41,941 nt of DNA from a virus. Made by a program: the position numbers and the translations under genes. Positions 39,603 through 41,941 of the stretch are shown here, in pieces; position 1 is the stretch's first letter; each line of letters begins with the position of its first letter. The stretch is taken from positions 1 to 41,941 of IMG/VR virus record IMGVR_UViG_3300046453_000132. One strand, written 5' to 3'. Below the pieces are notes generated by a model. The model made no database searches, had not been told where the DNA came from, and saw only the letters and a program-made list of their open reading frames with translations.

Positions 39603-40412
39603 GTGTCGAATCCCGAATGCCTGTTCACGCCCGTCGATCCGGTGCGGCCGCTCGCGCCTTACATCGGCGGCAAGCGCCAGCTCTCCAAGCGCCTGGTAGC
39701 GCTCATCAATACGATCGAGCATCGCACCTACGCCGAGGTTTTTGTCGGCATGGGCGGCGTTTTCCTGCGCCGCGATCACAAGCCAAAGGCCGAGATCATC
39801 AACGACTGGTCCGAGGACGTCGCGACGTTCTTCCGGGTGGTCCAGCACCACTACGTCGCATTCCTCGACATGCTGCGTTGGCAGGTGACGAGCCGGGTCG
39901 GGTTCGAAAAGCTGCTCGCCCAGGAGCCCAGCTCGCTCACCGATCTGCATCGGTCTGCCCGTTTCCTGTACCTCCAGCGTCTGGCGTTCGGCGGGAAGGT
40001 GAGGGGGAAGACGTTCGGCGTGGTGGTGGACGGCCCGGCCCGGTTCGACGTCACGAAGCTGGGCCCCATGATCGAGGCGGTGCACGAACGCCTGACGGGT
40101 GTGGTGATCGAGCGCTTGCCTTGGGCCGAGTTCATCCGGCGCTATGATCGGCCCGGTACGCTGTTCTATCTCGACCCGCCTTATTACGGCAGTGAGGGCG
40201 ACTACGGCCGCGATATGTTCGATCGCGGCCAGTTCGAAATCATGGCTGCACAGCTGCGCGGGATCCAAGGCCGGTTCGTGCTCTCGCTCAACGACCACCC
40301 AGACGTACGGCGGATCTTCGCGGGCTTCGACTTCCGGGAGGAGCGACTGTCGTACAGCGTCGGCGGCAACGGCAACGCGAAGCCCGTGGGCGAGGTAATC
40401 ATCACGAACTAA
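39603..40412 (+). CDS. D12-class DNA N6-adenine methyltransferase (Dam-like)
   Basis: 269 residues from GTG 39603, preceded by GGAGAACCTCA. It has PYIGGKRQLSKRL (AdoMet-binding motif), EVFVGMGGVFLRR (motif I) and LFYLDPPYYGSEGDYGRDMF (catalytic DPPY). This is the alpha/D12 arrangement of Dam and DpnM. A phage-borne Dam can protect against host enzymes or act on regulation. It ends before a terminator. Confidence 0.92.
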   Translation: MSNPECLFTPVDPVRPLAPYIGGKRQLSKRLVALINTIEHRTYAEVFVGMGGVFLRRDHKPKAEIINDWSEDVATFFRVVQHHYVAFLDMLRWQVTSRVGFEKLLAQEPSSLTDLHRSARFLYLQRLAFGGKVRGKTFGVVVDGPARFDVTKLGPMIEAVHERLTGVVIERLPWAEFIRRYDRPGTLFYLDPPYYGSEGDYGRDMFDRGQFEIMAAQLRGIQGRFVLSLNDHPDVRRIFAGFDFREERLSYSVGGNGNAKPVGEVIITN

Positions 40413-40431
40413 GCGCTGCCGTATCGGCGAT

Positions 40432-40465
40432 GCCAGGGGCTGGGGAGCGATCCCTGGCCCCTTTT
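40432..40465 (+). terminator. Intrinsic terminator after D12 methyltransferase
   Basis: Stem GCCAGGG (40432-40438) and CCCTGGC (40452-40458), then CCC and TTTT (40462-40465), 19 nt after the methyltransferase stop. Good shape for Rho-independent termination on the plus strand. Confidence 0.75.
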
Positions 40466-41092
40466 GCGTGCGCTGTCGCCGTGCCGCGCAACATAATTAC
40501 GCAACGTTTTATTTCCCTGTCGCGTAATAAAATTACAAAACGACCATCGCAATTTTTCACGCAATAAAATTACGTCGATGCGCAACGCATATCCAGTCCG
40601 ACCGCCGCTACCGCGCTCACCCCCACGCCTCGCTCGCTCCTTCTTCATAGAGAATTGTGCATTTGGGCGGGATCTCGGTGCACCGGCGGCGAACCCCATT
40701 TCTCGCAAACGGGTAATATCGGTCACATGGTCCGCTGGAGAGGCGGAAACCCGCAGAAAACCGCCATTCTCGGATACCCCGTGCAAAGGTCATCTGAGGT
40801 AATATCGCTCAGACAAAAACGATAACCATATGATTTTATTGGTAATATTTTAGACCAGATATGACCCTCTATAACAGTAATATGGTGACCTTTAGATGAC
40901 CCTATAAATTACCTCATATGCTTTTGAAATTCCTACCATGTTACCTTTATAACCCGGTTGCGAGCTATATACCCGAACACTGGCTGAGCGACGGCAACGC
41001 GCGGATGAGAGCGCATGAGGCACGGCATCGCGTGCCCCATGACGTTGGTAGGCGGGTTGTGCAGATCTGTGCGCAGCGGTGTGACGAGAGCC
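40466..41092. repeat. Gene-free, partly AT-rich region with repeated motifs (candidate origin or cos-linked control region)
   Basis: No ORF here has convincing coding character. Left part: AATAAAATTAC at about 40526-40536 and 40563-40573, with ATAATTAC at 40493-40500. The ATTAC ends lie 36 and 37 bp apart and the second is in a GTAAT-N3-ATTAC dyad. Right part: GGTAATAT at 40712, 40798 and 40841 (86 and 43 bp apart), AGTAATAT at 40876 and the inverse ATTACC at 40909, mixed with GGTCA/TGACC motifs. The pattern looks like iterons. Bases 40950-41092 show nothing clear. Confidence 0.5.
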
Positions 41093-41341
41093 CTAGCGGC
41101 GCGGGATGTGCCGGCGGGACTGATCCCGCATCACCTTAACGGCGACGTCATGAAGAAGCGGCGCGCTGGCGCTGTCTCGGAGAGCGAGGCCGCGAGCGAT
41201 ATTGTCGACGTCGTGATCGGCGCGGATCCGCCCCTCGAGGGCGTGCAGTTGGCTGTAAGTGCGGCATTCCGCTGCCGAGAAAATCGCCAGCGGCTCGTCC
41301 GTTTCGATGTCGACGATGTAAAAGTAGGATGACGGGATCAT
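41093..41341 (-). CDS. Hypothetical protein, 82 aa, coupled to nuclease
   Basis: ATG at 41341 overlaps the thermonuclease stop (ATGA). The sequence is compact (IPSSYFYIVDIETDEPLAIF, then SAAECRTYSQLHA). No family recognised. The coupling suggests a partner or immunity-like role, which is speculative. Confidence 0.55.
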   Translation of the reverse strand: MIPSSYFYIVDIETDEPLAIFSAAECRTYSQLHALEGRIRADHDVDNIARGLALRDSASAPLLHDVAVKVMRDQSRRHIPRR

Positions 41342-41697
41342 CGCCAGGGCTTGGCCAGGCCGCGAGCTATCAGGTATTTCCCGGCATCCCTGCCGTTGAC
41401 GGTTAAGTTGGCGAGCGTTCGGCCATAGCGATCGGTGCCGGCGCGGCCGATCATCGGCTCGCCCTTGGCCAGGAAAGATCGCAGCGCATCCCGGCTGCGT
41501 AAGCCGAGTCGCGAATCGCACCATGCAGGATTTTTCGACGAAGCGAGGCGGGCTCGGTTCCGCGCGCTGCACCTGGGCGAGCCGGCGACTTCGGGCGCGT
41601 CGTTCCCCTCGAGGCGAACGCGCTCGCCGGAGCATAGGCGGATGGTGTCACCGTCGTGGACGGATGCGATGCAAATAGCGGCAAGAATCAGGGGCAT
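41338..41697 (-). CDS. Staphylococcal-nuclease-like (SNase/thermonuclease) protein
   Basis: 119 residues from ATG 41697, with AGGGG about nine nt upstream. It has the SNase marks: SVHDGDTIRL, RLEGNDAPEV (Asp/Glu calcium site), GTDRYGRTLANL and a C-terminal YLIARGLAKPW. A short hydrophobic N-terminus (PLILAAICIAS) may be a weak signal segment. It lies next to attR, far from replication genes, and probably degrades host or invading nucleic acid, or acts as cargo. Confidence 0.8.
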   Translation of the reverse strand: MPLILAAICIASVHDGDTIRLCSGERVRLEGNDAPEVAGSPRCSARNRARLASSKNPAWCDSRLGLRSRDALRSFLAKGEPMIGRAGTDRYGRTLANLTVNGRDAGKYLIARGLAKPWR

Positions 41698-41725
41698 GAA
41701 AGGGCCCCTAGCAGGAGCCATTTCA

Positions 41726-41789
41726 TTCCGCACTGGGCATCGCAAGCCCGCACTCTTCCGTGGTCAAGCGGACTGCCTGAATTGCGGAA
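41726..41789. repeat. TTCCGCA motifs near attR, candidate integrase arm sites
   Basis: TTCCGCA at 41726-41732 (in ATTCCGCACT) and inverted at 41783-41789. The same seven bases occur twice beside attL. No gene lies between 41698 and attR. Confidence 0.45.
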
Positions 41790-41815
41790 GATCGAGAATT
41801 ACCGGGCCGGCGGCT

Positions 41816-41859
41816 CGGATTTTAAGTCCGCAGCGTCTACCATTCCGCCACGCCCGCAC
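41816..41859. other. attR core: orphan 5' half of tRNA-Leu
   Basis: Identical to 65-108. Sequence toward the phage does not continue the tRNA, so this is a 5' fragment only. Its upstream flank (right of 41859) is host sequence that served the gene before integration. Confidence 0.93.
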
Positions 41860-41870
41860 GGGCCTAGCGG

Positions 41871-41899
41871 CACCTAGCGATACCTTGAGCCCGGTGCAA
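41871..41899 (-). promoter_or_regulatory. Presumed native promoter of tRNA-Leu, now upstream of the orphan half
   Basis: Minus strand TTGCAC (41899-41894), 17 nt, TAGGTG (41876-41871), about 19 nt before the tRNA 5' end. It now drives only the truncated half gene and may read into the prophage right end, toward the thermonuclease. Confidence 0.5.
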
Positions 41900-41941
41900 T
41901 CGGCCTTGATCGGCCTTTCACCCTTACTCCACGTTCAGACG

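Larger units (their letters stand above)
65..41859. mobile_element. Complete P2-like prophage integrated in a tRNA-Leu gene
   Basis: The two copies of a 44-bp direct repeat bound a full set of phage modules: integrase and excisionase, early genes, repressor switch, structural genes in near-P2 order, lysis genes and portal/terminase. No structural gene looks truncated. Late genes match P2 families by product and order (O N M L X R S ... FI FII E T U D, with P and Q divergent). The lysogeny switch (CI/Cro-like) and the primase-helicase are not P2-like. Whether the prophage can be induced cannot be told from sequence alone. Confidence 0.93.

Noticed and set aside
40409-40802. 125-codon minus frame and 74-codon plus frame in the repeat region
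   Set aside because: No ribosome sites, Arg/Pro-rich composition and overlap with repeated AT-rich motifs. I treat the region as non-coding.
40490-40920. Possible CRISPR array from regular spacing of ATTAC and GGTAATAT motifs
   Set aside because: The repeats are only 8-12 bp, degenerate and irregularly spaced, and no cas gene is present.
41015-41332. 105-codon plus frame near attR
   Set aside because: Antisense to the 82-residue gene that is ATGA-coupled to the nuclease.

Overview
The window is one complete temperate phage genome of about 41.8 kb integrated in a bacterial chromosome, with only a few bases of host DNA at each end. High GC, GTG/TTG starts and the style of the genes suggest an alphaproteobacterium of the sphingomonad group (Sphingobium/Novosphingobium-like). 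That host assignment is an inference from sequence style, not from a marker gene. The prophage lies between a 44-bp direct repeat (65-108 and 41816-41859) that is the 5' half of a tRNA-Leu(UAA) gene. The copy at the left end is an intact tRNA gene. The right copy is only the 5' half, with the presumed native promoter behind it.

Layout, left to right. (1) 187-10647, minus strand: a tightly coupled early operon, most of it joined by 4-nt stop/start overlaps. Read in its own direction it runs cro-like regulator, a second HTH regulator, an Ogr/Delta zinc-finger late activator, a small coiled protein, a large primase-helicase, a run of small zinc-ribbon, membrane and unknown proteins, a stand-alone LexA-type DNA-binding domain, an ASCH protein, two methyltransferase-like genes, an AlpA-like excisionase and a tyrosine integrase. 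(2) 10656-10721: an AT-rich divergent switch with operator-like dyads. (3) 10733-13354, plus strand: CI-like S24 repressor, HIRAN protein, an Ltp-type candidate superinfection-exclusion protein and an AT-rich cargo gene of unknown function. (4) 13383-34308, minus strand: P2-type structural genes O, N, M, L, X, R, S, J, I, H, a giant tail fibre with two SGNH-like domains, a lysis cassette, V, W, FI, FII, E/E' (with a T TTT TTT slippery site), T, U and D. (5) 34490-37479, plus strand: P (terminase) and Q (portal), divergent from O exactly as in P2. (6) 37480-41697: an accessory end with an ISL3-type transposase plus ribbon-helix-helix protein, an RMF/CrpP-like protein, a 44-residue ORF, a D12-class DNA adenine methylase, about 630 bp of repeat-rich non-coding DNA, and a small thermonuclease operon.

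The phage is thus a hybrid: P2-like virion and late control (Ogr, D) with a lambda-like repressor/Cro switch and a non-P2 replication module. The CI-like protein should hold the early operon off. On induction the early operon makes replication, modification and excision proteins and Ogr, and Ogr should switch on the late operons. Points most worth a second look are the 5'-half tRNA integration with a phage-borne replacement promoter, the accessory genes between the repressor and D, the two RMF-like proteins that share NPYRCE, and the repeat cluster near attR.
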